From the NCBI RefSeq assembly GCF_030816965.1, contig NZ_JAUSYQ010000002.1:8732001-8796000 (forward strand): a stretch of 64,000 bases of DNA. Reading direction: 5' to 3'. Source of the stretch: Streptomyces canus. Lineage in GTDB: Bacteria > Actinomycetota > Actinomycetes > Streptomycetales > Streptomycetaceae. The position numbers and the translations under genes were made by a program. Positions 44,268-52,513 of the stretch are shown here, piece after piece. A model generated the notes under the pieces. The model was given only the letters and a program-made list of their open reading frames with translations, did no database searches and was not told the origin of the DNA. How positions within the stretch are numbered: the stretch's first letter is position 1; each line of letters begins with the position of its first letter.

Positions 44268-45269
44268 ATGACCACTGCGTCCGTGAACATCGAGGATCTC
44301 CGCGCTCTGGTAGCCGGAGCACTGGAGATCGAACCCGAGGAGGTCACCGACGAGGCGCACTTCACCGACGAACTCGAGATCGACTCGCTGCTGATGCTCG
44401 AGATCTCAACCCGCCTTGAGAATGCGTACGGCGTCCCGGAGAACACCCTGGTCATCAGCGGTGCCAAGACCCTCGCCGAGCTGCACGCCGTCGTCACCTC
44501 GACGCTCGTCGGCGAGACGTCGGCCTGCCCGGTCATCCGCCCGAGGCCGCTGAGCAACCCAGCGGCGCGCCTGTTCCTGTTCCACCACGCCGGCGGCTCA
44601 CACCTGCTCTACCGGGGCTGGGCGGAGCACTTCCCCCAGGACTGGGAACTCTGCCTCCTGGAGGCGCCCGGCCGAGGCCAGCTGCAGACATTGCCGCTGA
44701 TCGACGACTGCGACAGGCTGGTCGACTACTTCCACACCGCTATCGCTCCCTTGCTCGACCGGCCCTTCGGGTTCTTCGGCCACAGCATGGGCTCACTCAT
44801 CGCTTACCAGCTCACCCGCCGACTTCACCACGAGGGGGACCCGGTCCCGGACTGGCTGGGTGTGTCCGCCTACGGCGCCCCGCGCGGTGAGGCCGGCGCT
44901 GACGGCCGCCCTCACCTGATGTCCGACGAGGAACTGCGCGGCTGGCTGCGGAGCGTCGGCGGCAGCACACCGCAGCTCCTCGACGACGACGCCGTCTGGC
45001 GCAAGTTCGCCCCGGTGTTCCGTAACGACTTCAAACTCCTGGACACCTGGGCTCCTCCCCGCGACCCCGAACCGCTGCCCGTTCCGCTCTTGGTATTCGG
45101 GGGCCGCCGCGACAGGTTGATCGGCGAGGACCGTCTGCTCTCCTGGCGAGCGTTCACCACGCACTTCCGCGGCCTCGAAAGGTTCGAGGGCGACCACTTC
45201 TATGTGATGAACCACCGGCGGTCTCTCGCTGCCGCCATCACGGCCGCGATGCGTTCCGCCGCTGCTTGA
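44268..45269 (+). CDS. ACP-thioesterase didomain protein
   Basis: 333 residues. Residues 1-80 form an ACP with the DSL serine at S40 (DELEIDSLLMLEI). Residues 95-330 form a type II thioesterase of the alpha/beta hydrolase fold: FLFHHAGGSHLLYRGWAE, EAPGRGQ, nucleophile GHSMG at 171-175, FGGRRDRLI (Asp) and GDHFYVMN (His). ACP plus TE on one chain suggests release of the product from its own carrier. It starts 41 bases after the partner gene. A long upstream extension of this frame to 44007 is shadow. Confidence 0.85.
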   Translation: MTTASVNIEDLRALVAGALEIEPEEVTDEAHFTDELEIDSLLMLEISTRLENAYGVPENTLVISGAKTLAELHAVVTSTLVGETSACPVIRPRPLSNPAARLFLFHHAGGSHLLYRGWAEHFPQDWELCLLEAPGRGQLQTLPLIDDCDRLVDYFHTAIAPLLDRPFGFFGHSMGSLIAYQLTRRLHHEGDPVPDWLGVSAYGAPRGEAGADGRPHLMSDEELRGWLRSVGGSTPQLLDDDAVWRKFAPVFRNDFKLLDTWAPPRDPEPLPVPLLVFGGRRDRLIGEDRLLSWRAFTTHFRGLERFEGDHFYVMNHRRSLAAAITAAMRSAAA

Positions 45270-45344
45270 GCTCGCTTTCACCACCACGCCACCCGCTGGA
45301 TGATCTATTCCAAGGGTGCCTGCGGAGGGTGTGGGGGTGGGCCC

Positions 45345-45734
45345 TCAGGCGTCGGGGTCGACTTCGGGGTGCGTGAAACGGACGGGCTTGCCCAGCGACC
45401 GGGCGTAGGCGATTTCTGCTCGGGTGCTGTCTCCGATGTAGTCGCCGACTACGAGCACCTCATCAGCGAGCAGGATCTTCGACCGGTGCAGTTCGTCGAG
45501 TCGAACCTTCAGGGCCTCAGCCTCGACAGGATCGGACCACAGTGCGTGCGGCGACTTCAGGTCGCAACCCGGCTTGACGACAATCCTTCCGGCTTTGGTC
45601 TCCCGCAGATCGGCCTCGGCCATCTCGGCCATGAAACGAGTGGAGCCGCAAATCGCAACAATACGTGGGAAACTCAGCTGCTTCTTCGCCTCGGCGAGCT
45701 TCTCCGCGGGGGTGATCACTTGCGGGGATGTCAC
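45345..45734 (-). CDS. nucleoside 2-deoxyribosyltransferase-like protein
   Basis: 129 residues: PRIVAICGSTRFMAEMAEAD, LADEVLVVGDYIGDSTRAEI and AYARSLGKPVRF. The CGSTRF start and the STRAEIAYAxxxGKPV block match small DUF4406/NDT-like proteins. GTG 45734 follows GGAGG. It is convergent with the ACP-thioesterase gene and is the second NDT-like gene in 6 kb. Small members of this family are often nucleotide hydrolases or uncharacterised. Confidence 0.7.
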   Translation of the reverse strand: MTSPQVITPAEKLAEAKKQLSFPRIVAICGSTRFMAEMAEADLRETKAGRIVVKPGCDLKSPHALWSDPVEAEALKVRLDELHRSKILLADEVLVVGDYIGDSTRAEIAYARSLGKPVRFTHPEVDPDA

Positions 45735-45780
45735 TGGTTCCTCCTGGTGGTGCGGCCCGAGGGGTGCCTGCCGAGACGAA

Positions 45781-45819
45781 GGTGTCCAAGGTCATCTTTT
45801 GGTGAATGACGTGGACACC
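45781..45819. promoter_or_regulatory. long two-step palindrome, candidate operator
   Basis: Outer arms GGTGTCCA (45781-45788) and TGGACACC (45812-45819); inner arms GTCAT (45791-45795) and ATGAC (45806-45810). Both pairs are perfect. It sits 47 bases upstream of the NDT-like gene start, a place for an operator; a hairpin in a transcript is the alternative. Confidence 0.5.
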
Positions 45820-46260
45820 TGTGCGCCCGCACTTTATGCGACGAGCATCCCTACCTGGTGCCGCGGCACCCGCCGGTCGGCCCTGCGCCGCGCCTGTGCG
45901 ATACCGAACCGGTCACCGTCGCCACGAAACGCCGGTGTCGGTTACCGCCTTCACCGCCTCGATCAGTCGATTCACGCGGCAGGGCGCCGCGGTGTCGGTT
46001 TGGTCGGCCGGTCCCCTGCCGGCAGCTGGTGGCGGTGCCGGGCCGGGCTCGGGTACTGCCACAACCCGAACGAGGGAGGCTCAATCAGACGACCGCATTG
46101 ACGGAGCGCTGTCCGTCGGCAATCTTGCGGCCCCGCTGCACCCGGCGCGGCCCGCTGAGCACCTGGCGGCCACGGCCTATGCCCGCGTCCTGATCGACCC
46201 GACCACCTACAGCCCGCTCATCATCTGACCACTCTCGCTGTGCGCTTCGACGAGGAGACC
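45820..46260. other. non-coding gap upstream of the second kinase
   Basis: 441 bases. Plus-strand frames are open for up to 140 codons but have no recognisable domain and look like frame shadows of G/C-rich sequence. The kinase promoter is expected here; GAGGAGACC precedes its ATG. Confidence 0.35.
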
Positions 46261-47361
46261 ATGTCCACCGCATCTCACCAGCCCGCCCCCAAGCCTGTCG
46301 CCGCGCCTTCCACACCCGGCCGCACCGCGGAGGGGGAGCAGATCATGGCGGTCGCCGACACGCTGGTGCTCGCGTACGGGCTGCACCCGGCAGAGATAGC
46401 GCGAATCCCGGAGGGCACCGCGACGGACAATTACGCGATCGCGGATCAAACGGGCCAGCGGCACTTCGCCAAGGTCTACCGCACTCGAGAACACTTGGAT
46501 CTGGAGCGGGCGTCGGTCGAACTGTCCGAGTACGCCGCCGACGGAGGTGTCGCGACCGCGCGGGCAACCCGCACGCGCGAGCACGAACTCATCGAGACCC
46601 ACGACCGCCTACCGATGTCCCTGTGGTCGTACGTGCCGCACACCGCGACCGCCGAAGGCGGCCTGAGGGGTGCACGGTGGGCAGCCGTCGGCACAGCGAT
46701 GGGCCGCCTCCACAGCCGACTCGCCACTCACCCCGCCGCCGCACCCACCCTGGAACCTGGTGCCGCGGTGTGTGACGTGGCTACCGCACGAGACCGCTAT
46801 GAGGGTCTGATTCTCGCGTTCCAGAGCAAGCCCAGGCTTGGGGAGTTCGAGGCATGGTCGCTGCAGGCGACGCGTGAGCGGCAAGCTCTCTTGGGTGGCG
46901 TCGAGCGCATCCTTGCTTCGCTTCCACCGCTGACGGTCCAGGTCCTGCACGGCGACCTGTCTGGCCCCAACGTCTTGTTGAAGGACGACGATGTCGCCGC
47001 GTTCGTGGACTTCCGACCGCCCACACCCTGGTACCTCGCCTGGGAAATCGCGCGTCTGGGCTGTGACCCCAGCAGCGTGCTGGCCAACGGTGTGGAGGGC
47101 TGGCTCACCGGATACACCGATCTCACCCTGGCCTACCGGGACGCCAATCCCAAGGCGTCCGTGAACGACCTCGTGTCCTCGCTCCGTGTGAGCTGTGCAG
47201 CCGTGCTCTGCTCGACGTTTCCGTTCTCCGCACCAGTGAAGCGTCCGCACATCGTCGACGCCGCACTTGAGTCCTACGGCAGGGCGCGGCACGAGGCGGA
47301 TCTGATGCTGCTGGACCAGCTACCTGTCTTGGAGGAGGCCCTGCGTGACGCTCTTCGCTGA
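46261..47361 (+). CDS. APH-family small-molecule kinase (DFRPP subfamily, copy 2)
   Basis: 366 residues. Lys71 in RHFAKVYR, catalytic loop LHGDLSGPNVLL with H230, D232 and N237, and FVDFRPP with D250. Long stretches parallel the kinase at 30.8 kb: WAAVGTAMGRLH against WAAVGETVGRLH, and CDVATARDR against CDVKGARQR. The two are paralogues or neighbours acquired from related clusters. ATG 46261 follows GAGGAGACC. It stands alone on the plus strand and ends 50 bases from the IS605-type element. Confidence 0.8.
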   Translation: MSTASHQPAPKPVAAPSTPGRTAEGEQIMAVADTLVLAYGLHPAEIARIPEGTATDNYAIADQTGQRHFAKVYRTREHLDLERASVELSEYAADGGVATARATRTREHELIETHDRLPMSLWSYVPHTATAEGGLRGARWAAVGTAMGRLHSRLATHPAAAPTLEPGAAVCDVATARDRYEGLILAFQSKPRLGEFEAWSLQATRERQALLGGVERILASLPPLTVQVLHGDLSGPNVLLKDDDVAAFVDFRPPTPWYLAWEIARLGCDPSSVLANGVEGWLTGYTDLTLAYRDANPKASVNDLVSSLRVSCAAVLCSTFPFSAPVKRPHIVDAALESYGRARHEADLMLLDQLPVLEEALRDALR

Positions 47362-47363
47362 GT

Positions 47364-48760
47364 TCATGACCCTCGTGACTCCTCCGCCCCGTGAACAGGG
47401 TGGCTTCTCGCTATGCCGGTGCGGCTTCGCGACGGACCAGCCCGGCCCGTAGAACGTTCAGGGCTCCCACCGTGTCGGCGTGCGCGGTGTGGCCGCACGA
47501 GACGCAGTGGAACTTTTCCTGGGTAGGCCGGTTCTCCTTGACGGTGTGCCCGCATGCGGGGCACCGCCGGGAGGTGTTGCGGGGGTCCACCGCGATCACC
47601 GTCCGGCCGGTGCTTTCAGCCTTGCTGGTGAGGACCGCGAGGAACACCCCCCCATCCAGCATCAGCCAGCGAGCGGTTCAAACCGGCCTTGCTGGCCGCC
47701 CCGTTGGGCAAGTAGACACCTGGCTGATCGGGGTCAGGCTTCGGTACAGGCGCCCGACTCATATTGCGGATCTTAAGGTCTTCGTGCGCGATGAAGTCGT
47801 GCTGGCGCACGATGTCCAGGGCGGTCTTGTGCGCGTGGTCCAGGCGCTGACGTCGCACCTTGCGGTGCAGGCGGGCCACCGTTTCCACGACCTTGCGCCG
47901 CCGCTTCGAGCCGCGCTTACACCGGGAGAGCGCCTGCTGGGCGGCTTCAAGCTTTGCCGCGGCCTTCCGGCCGTGACGGGGGTTGGGCACGAATCCGCCG
48001 TTGGAATCGGCGAGGAAGTTGGCTATGCCCATATCGAGGCCGACCACCGATGCTGTGGCGCGAAGGGGTTCCGGCTGGGTCTGGTCGGCGGTCAGGATGA
48101 CGTACCAGCGCCGCCCTTCGCGCTTCACCGAGATCGTCTGCCGACCACCGGACGGTGCTGGTGCACCTTGACGTCTCCTACGCCCTGGATGCGGACGCGG
48201 GTGAGGGGGTCGTGCGGGGTGGAGTCCCAGCGGCAGCCGTCGCCGTCCTTGGGGAAGTCCACGGTGTCGAACCGCCTGTTCGACCGAAACCGCGGATAAC
48301 CCGGCATCTCCCCGGCCTTGATCCTGCGGAAGAACGCAGCGAACGCCTTGTCCAGCCGACGTAGCGTCGCCTGCTGGCTGGAGAATGACCAGCGTGCGTG
48401 GTCCGGGTCGAAAGCCCGGATGTCCTTGAGCTGCCCGGACTGCTGCCCGTACCGGACCGTCGTGCTCGAAGCGTGTCGCCAGGCATCCCGACGCTCCTGC
48501 AGCGCGGCGTTGTAGAGGGTGCAGTGATCCCGCAGCATCGACACAAGCATGCCCTGCTGGCCCGCGGTGGGCCGCATCAGGAACTTGTACGCCCTGATCA
48601 TTCAACCCTCCTCCGCCACCTCGACCAGCCGTGCCGAGCATACGATCCGGCACTGACAACGCCTCCGGCGTCCGACAGCTGCGGCGCTCCGCGCCGCCCG
48701 GCTCAGGATCGGATTCCCTCCCCGCCTGAAGACGGGGATTCCCTCTGAAGACGAGGGACG
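47364..48760 (-). mobile_element. IS605/IS1341-type element carrying tnpB only
   Basis: Approximate limits: the end of the kinase gene and a hairpin region near 48700-48750. No tnpA gene is present. A TCCCCGTCTTCAGGCGGGGA hairpin (minus strand) lies near 48710-48735 upstream of tnpB. Downstream of the tnpB stop a short GC-rich stretch could be the right end with the omega RNA 3' part. The element is probably non-autonomous. Confidence 0.55.
47411..48601 (-). pseudogene. tnpB: TnpB (OrfB) RNA-guided nuclease with two compensating frameshifts
   Basis: Read from ATG 48601: MIRAYKFLMRPTAGQQ and RFDTVDFPKDGDG in frame one to about 48150. Next comes another frame with ISVKREGRRWYVILTAD, VVGLDMGIANFLADS (RuvC Asp), FIAHEDLKIRNMSRA (Glu) and GLNRSLADAGW to about 47655. 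The first frame then resumes with GRTVIAVDPRNTSRRCPACG, CVSCGHTAHADTVGALNVL (zinc ribbon and final RuvC Asp). The second shift is in a run of C residues at 47646-47653. All catalytic residues survive but no single frame encodes them. Sequencing error in the C run, or real decay, are both possible. Confidence 0.8.
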
Positions 48761-48977
48761 GCCGGCGTAACTCACGCAAGCCGCAGGCCCGGACAGCGAA
48801 CTCGATTGTCCGGCCTGCTGTAGCAGCAGGGCACTCAGGGCCGGCCGAGGGCGCGGACACCGGCTGCTCTGCCGGGCCGCGATCCGCTGACCTTGGGCGG
48901 CTTCGTACCTCGTCCGGGCCGCCGCGCCCAGAGAGCGGGGGCGGCGGCCGCGATGGGTCACGAGGACGGGGCGGCGA
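48602..48977. other. non-coding gap
   Basis: 376 bases between the TnpB relic and the Nudix gene end. Apart from the GC hairpin near 48710-48735 and a repeated GGGATTCCCTC, nothing is recognisable on either strand. Confidence 0.4.
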
Positions 48978-49499
48978 TCATCTGCTGAGCTGGTCCACCC
49001 GAAGCAGGTCGTCGGGGCTGATGTGGATTGCGGCGATGTTGGCGAGCCACTGCATCCACACCGGCTCGATGCCGGGCGCAGCCTCGAACTCGGCGTCTGT
49101 GATGCGTCCCTGGGCGTAGGCGACCGTCCGGTCTGCCAACTCCTGTAGGGCGTCGGGAGTGATCCAGCGGACGTTCTTCGTCTCGCGGGCGCTCGGAGTG
49201 AGGTCGCCGGTGACGGTGGCCTGGTAGATGGTCCAGTCGTGGCCGGTGCCGCGTGCGCCGGGGAGGCGGCGGCAGGGGTTGTCCCGCCAGCATCCGGTGA
49301 CGTGGGTGAGGCCGGTGACGGTGAGGCCGAGTTCTTCCTCGACCTCGGCGCGGCCCGCGTCCTCGGCGGTCCCGTGGTCGTCGATGTGGCCGGCGGCGGG
49401 TGCCGTGCCGGGCGGGAAGGTGGCGCGGTCGAACATCAGGTAGCGGCCCTGGTGATCGGTGATGACGATGCCGACCGAGGTGTTGTCGCAGGTCTTCAT
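48978..49499 (-). CDS. Nudix hydrolase
   Basis: 173 residues. VGIVITDHQGRYLMFDRATF is the first strand pair and AGHIDDHGTAEDAGRAEVEE at about 36-55 is the Nudix box, followed by ELGL. The box keeps EVEEELG in place of RExxEExG (Arg replaced by Ala-Glu context), so activity may differ. The C-terminal half contains WITPDALQELADRTVAYAQG. ATG 49499 overlaps the small upstream gene by ATGA. A MutT- or NADH-pyrophosphatase-like role is possible; substrate unknown. Confidence 0.8.
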   Translation of the reverse strand: MKTCDNTSVGIVITDHQGRYLMFDRATFPPGTAPAAGHIDDHGTAEDAGRAEVEEELGLTVTGLTHVTGCWRDNPCRRLPGARGTGHDWTIYQATVTGDLTPSARETKNVRWITPDALQELADRTVAYAQGRITDAEFEAAPGIEPVWMQWLANIAAIHISPDDLLRVDQLSR

Positions 49500-49759
49500 G
49501 GTCTCGTTCCTGGTGGGTGCTGGAGGTCAGGCGGCTGGTCGGGCGGCGCGGATGATGCGGGCGCCTCGGCGCGTCTGTGCTCGCAGTCGCAGAACACGCG
49601 TCGCTCGGGGGGGACGGTGCATCCGCGGTGGTAGCGCTGGACGGCGGTGACGAGGGTGGGGTGCGTGGGCCGGGCGAGGCGGACGCTGTCGGTGGCGGCG
49701 TGGAGCCCGTTCCAGGTGGTTCGGACTGGCAGGCCTCGGCGCTGCAACTCGGCGACCAT
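49496..49759 (-). CDS. small hypothetical protein coupled to the Nudix gene
   Basis: 87 residues beginning MVAELQRRGLPVRTTWNG, with a Pro-rich tail. In the same frame upstream, RRELDYMVAELQRRG looks coding, so the true start could be earlier or the 5' end lost. It overlaps the Nudix start (ATGA), which supports translation. Two Cys residues (VFCDCEH) are near the middle of the C-terminal half. No family recognised. Confidence 0.45.
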   Translation of the reverse strand: MVAELQRRGLPVRTTWNGLHAATDSVRLARPTHPTLVTAVQRYHRGCTVPPERRVFCDCEHRRAEAPASSAPPDQPPDLQHPPGTRP

Positions 49760-50116
49760 GTAGTCCAGTTCGCGGCGCGAAGTCGTCCATGCCCAAAACC
49801 CGCGGGGTCGCTGCGCTTGGAAGCGTCAAGAGCATCAAGTGGAACATCACGCTGTGCAGGAGTTGCTGGAGAGGCCGGTGTGCTGCTCACCGACTGTGGT
49901 GGCGCCCGGCTGCTGCAGATCTTGAAGCAAACTGGCACGCTGGAGGGCTCATACTGATCACATCGGGGGAGAAGTTCGCTGGCGAGTGACCGGCGTTGGC
50001 GGGTTGGGGAACGTCGTGTGCGTCCCGAGTGGGGAGCGCCATGATGCTCACGGAAGCCGCAGCTGCCGCTGCTCCAACGCACCCATCGGGACCGCTCATT
50101 CCACCGGGGCTGAAGA
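49760..50116. other. non-coding gap
   Basis: 357 bases. No recognisable gene on either strand; the remnant RRELDY codons of the small gene extend a little way into it. Local G+C seems lower around 49900-49980. Confidence 0.35.
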
Positions 50117-50845
50117 TCACTTGTACGGCCGGCCGAGGAAAAAGCGGTTCAGGACTTCCCACTGGTAGGAGCGCCGGGGAAGGTCCGTGCGGTAGAGCTC
50201 GACAAGGTCCACAGAGGTGATGTCGAGAGGCACGGGCGGAAGGCAGCGCAGCTGCGCAACCCCCTCGATCACAGGAGCGGCGAGCTGATCGCGGTTGCTG
50301 TACTGGATTCCCAGATGAGGCCGGAAGGCTGCCGTGGGCATGCCTCCGGGCACGCCGGCCTGGCGGGTAAGGGCACTGAGTTCCGCATGGAGACGCACCA
50401 GAGGCGTCCAGGGCGTGAGAGTGAAGCGGACCGCCCCCCGTGACCCTGCGAGAGGATGGGCGAGTACGGAAAAGGACTTGAGGGCCAGGCGTTCGGCCAA
50501 AGCCACCAAGTGGTGGATCCTGGCGGCCGGGACGTGGGCTGTATCCCCGATCCGTGCCATCGTCACGTGCAGGCCGACGGCCGGGATCGGGTCCATGCCC
50601 AGATGTGCCAGTGCATGCTGGCACTGTTGTGCCCGGCTGACCAGAGCGGCGCAATCAGGAAAGGTGAGCATCCAGTAGTACACGCGGCCGCCGTCGGGCC
50701 ATCCCTGCCGGGCCCAGTGGTCGGTCATCCGGGAGACGGCGGCGAAGGCCTCCCAGTCGTGTCCGACGATCACTTCAGGGTCGTCAAGGTCAGACGGGGG
50801 TGCCGACGGGAATGCCCGCTCGTCGACCATCAGCCGAGGCGCCAC
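50117..50845 (-). CDS. 2'-5' RNA ligase-like (2H phosphoesterase) protein
   Basis: 242 residues with YYWMLTFPD, first H-x-T motif GLHVTMARIGD, and second motif FRPHLGIQYSN, in which the H-x-(S/T) has Gly for Ser/Thr. The fold cleaves cyclic or 2'-5' phosphodiesters. GTG 50845 is chosen because GAGGAG is just upstream; an earlier GTG at 50857 is in frame. It lies in a neighbourhood with Nudix and NDT-like genes that all work on nucleotides. Confidence 0.7.
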   Translation of the reverse strand: MAPRLMVDERAFPSAPPSDLDDPEVIVGHDWEAFAAVSRMTDHWARQGWPDGGRVYYWMLTFPDCAALVSRAQQCQHALAHLGMDPIPAVGLHVTMARIGDTAHVPAARIHHLVALAERLALKSFSVLAHPLAGSRGAVRFTLTPWTPLVRLHAELSALTRQAGVPGGMPTAAFRPHLGIQYSNRDQLAAPVIEGVAQLRCLPPVPLDITSVDLVELYRTDLPRRSYQWEVLNRFFLGRPYK

Positions 50846-50963
50846 GGATCTCCTCACTGCCCAAGGGCGAGATGACGACGAAACGGCACCGGCCCGCCTC
50901 TTCGGGAGCCACGCAACCGGCGCGGATGTCGTCGCGCCGAGCTCGGGGCGGAGCCGGGCGGGG

Positions 50964-51443
50964 TCACAGGGGCTGGGCTTCCTGGTGCGGGGCGAAGGTC
51001 AGGGTCGGGACAGCGTGTGGTCCGCACAGCGGCCGCAGCATCCCGGGGGAGAGGACCTCCTGGAGGAACATCTCCTGGATGAACTGCACCTCCGCCCGCA
51101 GCAGATGAGACACGCTTCCCGCGGCGGCTTGGTCCTTGCGTCCGACTGCGACATGGATGTGCGGGGCGAGGGCGTCGTTGTCCGGGCTCCAGGCGAGCGT
51201 GGCGGAGCCGACGGCTTCCACCGTGTGCAGGACCGTCTCGTCCCACACGGGAGCTTCCGGGTCCTCCAGCGGGCCGTTCGTTCCCACCAGGCTCACCTCC
51301 CGGAACCCTCCGAGGAACATCGGGATGATGGCCTGCCGAATTCCCATCTCTGCGCAGAAGCCGGTCAGTTCCGCGACGAAGTCGTCGCCGTCATCGAAAG
51401 CCAGCGCGAAGGTGCGCCCCATCGTCAGTTCGGTGTGCCGCAT
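50964..51443 (-). CDS. DUF296 (PPC/PD1-like) protein
   Basis: 159 residues of the PPC domain: GRTFALAFDDGDDFVAELTGFC, QAIIPMFLGGFREVSL, PHIHVAVGRKDQAA and a long helix near EVQFIQEMFLQEV. Standalone bacterial members form trimers and may bind metal via HxHxxxx (HIHVAVG here). ATG 51443 overlaps the asparaginase stop as TGATG, so the pair is coupled. Function of the bacterial family is not settled. Confidence 0.75.
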   Translation of the reverse strand: MRHTELTMGRTFALAFDDGDDFVAELTGFCAEMGIRQAIIPMFLGGFREVSLVGTNGPLEDPEAPVWDETVLHTVEAVGSATLAWSPDNDALAPHIHVAVGRKDQAAAGSVSHLLRAEVQFIQEMFLQEVLSPGMLRPLCGPHAVPTLTFAPHQEAQPL

Positions 51444-52471
51444 CAGCCACGTCCTTCCGCGGTCGTCCCGGCGGGTGCGAAGGTGGCGAGGATCGCGTCG
51501 CGGTGGGCGCCGCTGCGCAGCAGGACTGTCAGCAGATGGCGGGCTTTGTACGGGTCGAGGTGCCCGGCCCCGATCAGGCCCCGGTCCAGCAGGTCTTTTT
51601 CCGAGCCGGGGAATCCGTACGCGTGCGTGAGGGTGGTGCCGCCTCCGGTGCGGGAGGCGAGGACGATCGGGATCCGCTGAGCGGCCTCCTGGAGGATGGG
51701 GACCCAGGTCGCGGGCACGTGACCGACTCCGAAGGCGGCGATGACCATGCCGTCGACCTGTTCGAGAAGCGGCGCGAGCAGCGTGCCGTCGTCGCCGAGG
51801 GACGCGGGGTATACGCCGACGCGGGCCGGGCGGGTCATCTCAGCGGCGAGCGGGAGGGGCTTGTGTGCGGGGATCGCAAGGAGCCGCAGGCGGCCTTCGG
51901 CCACGGTGCCCAGGGGGCCGGTGTCGGGTGCGGTGAACGCGTTCGTGCTGGTGCTGTGGGTCTTGCGGACCTTCGAGGCGTCGAAGATCTGGTCGTTGAA
52001 GACGACCAGGACGCCCAGGCCGCGGGCCTGGGGGCTCGCCGCGACGGTGACAGAGGCGAGCAGGTTGGCCGGTCCGTCCGCTCCGGCCAGGTAGGGGGCG
52101 CGCATCGCGCCCGTGATGATCAGAGGCGTCTCGCCCGCGTACAGCAGGCTCAGCAGGTAGGCCGTCTCCTCCAAAGTGTCGGTCCCCTGGGCCACGACGA
52201 AGCCGTCGAAGGTGCTCTGACCGTCCATGGCCCGCAGCTGGCCGGCGAGCTCCTCGATCTCGTCGAACGTCAGGGAGGCGCCCGGCTTGGTCGTGAACGA
52301 CTGAGTCTTGACGACGATGCCGGTGTCGGCCAGTTGCGGCACGGCCGCGAGGAGGTCCTCCGCGCTCAGCGTGGGTTGCGCCGCGCCCTCCGCGGTGGTG
52401 GGGGTCATCGTGATGGTGCCGCCGAGGCTGATCACGAGCACCGTGGGAGGAGGGGAGCCTGGCTTCGTCAA
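51443..52471 (-). CDS. L-asparaginase (type I/II fold)
   Basis: 342 residues. Catalytic segments: ISLGGTITMT (first Thr), VAQGTDTLEETAYLL (second Thr and Asp), MRAPYLAGADGPANLLASV, and the C-terminal IVLASRTGGGTT. No signal peptide is seen, suggesting a cytoplasmic enzyme converting asparagine to aspartate and ammonia. Start ATG 52471. The gene is immediately downstream of the putative regulator and coupled to DUF296. Confidence 0.85.
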   Translation of the reverse strand: MTKPGSPPPTVLVISLGGTITMTPTTAEGAAQPTLSAEDLLAAVPQLADTGIVVKTQSFTTKPGASLTFDEIEELAGQLRAMDGQSTFDGFVVAQGTDTLEETAYLLSLLYAGETPLIITGAMRAPYLAGADGPANLLASVTVAASPQARGLGVLVVFNDQIFDASKVRKTHSTSTNAFTAPDTGPLGTVAEGRLRLLAIPAHKPLPLAAEMTRPARVGVYPASLGDDGTLLAPLLEQVDGMVIAAFGVGHVPATWVPILQEAAQRIPIVLASRTGGGTTLTHAYGFPGSEKDLLDRGLIGAGHLDPYKARHLLTVLLRSGAHRDAILATFAPAGTTAEGRG

Positions 52472-52513
52472 CGCACATTCCTCGGATCGCGGGTGGAGCA
52501 GGGCGAGTTGAGC

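Noticed and set aside
45806..46228. 140-codon plus-strand ORF upstream of the second kinase
   Set aside because: No ribosome site or motif, low-complexity Ala/Pro/Arg composition, and it begins inside the palindrome.
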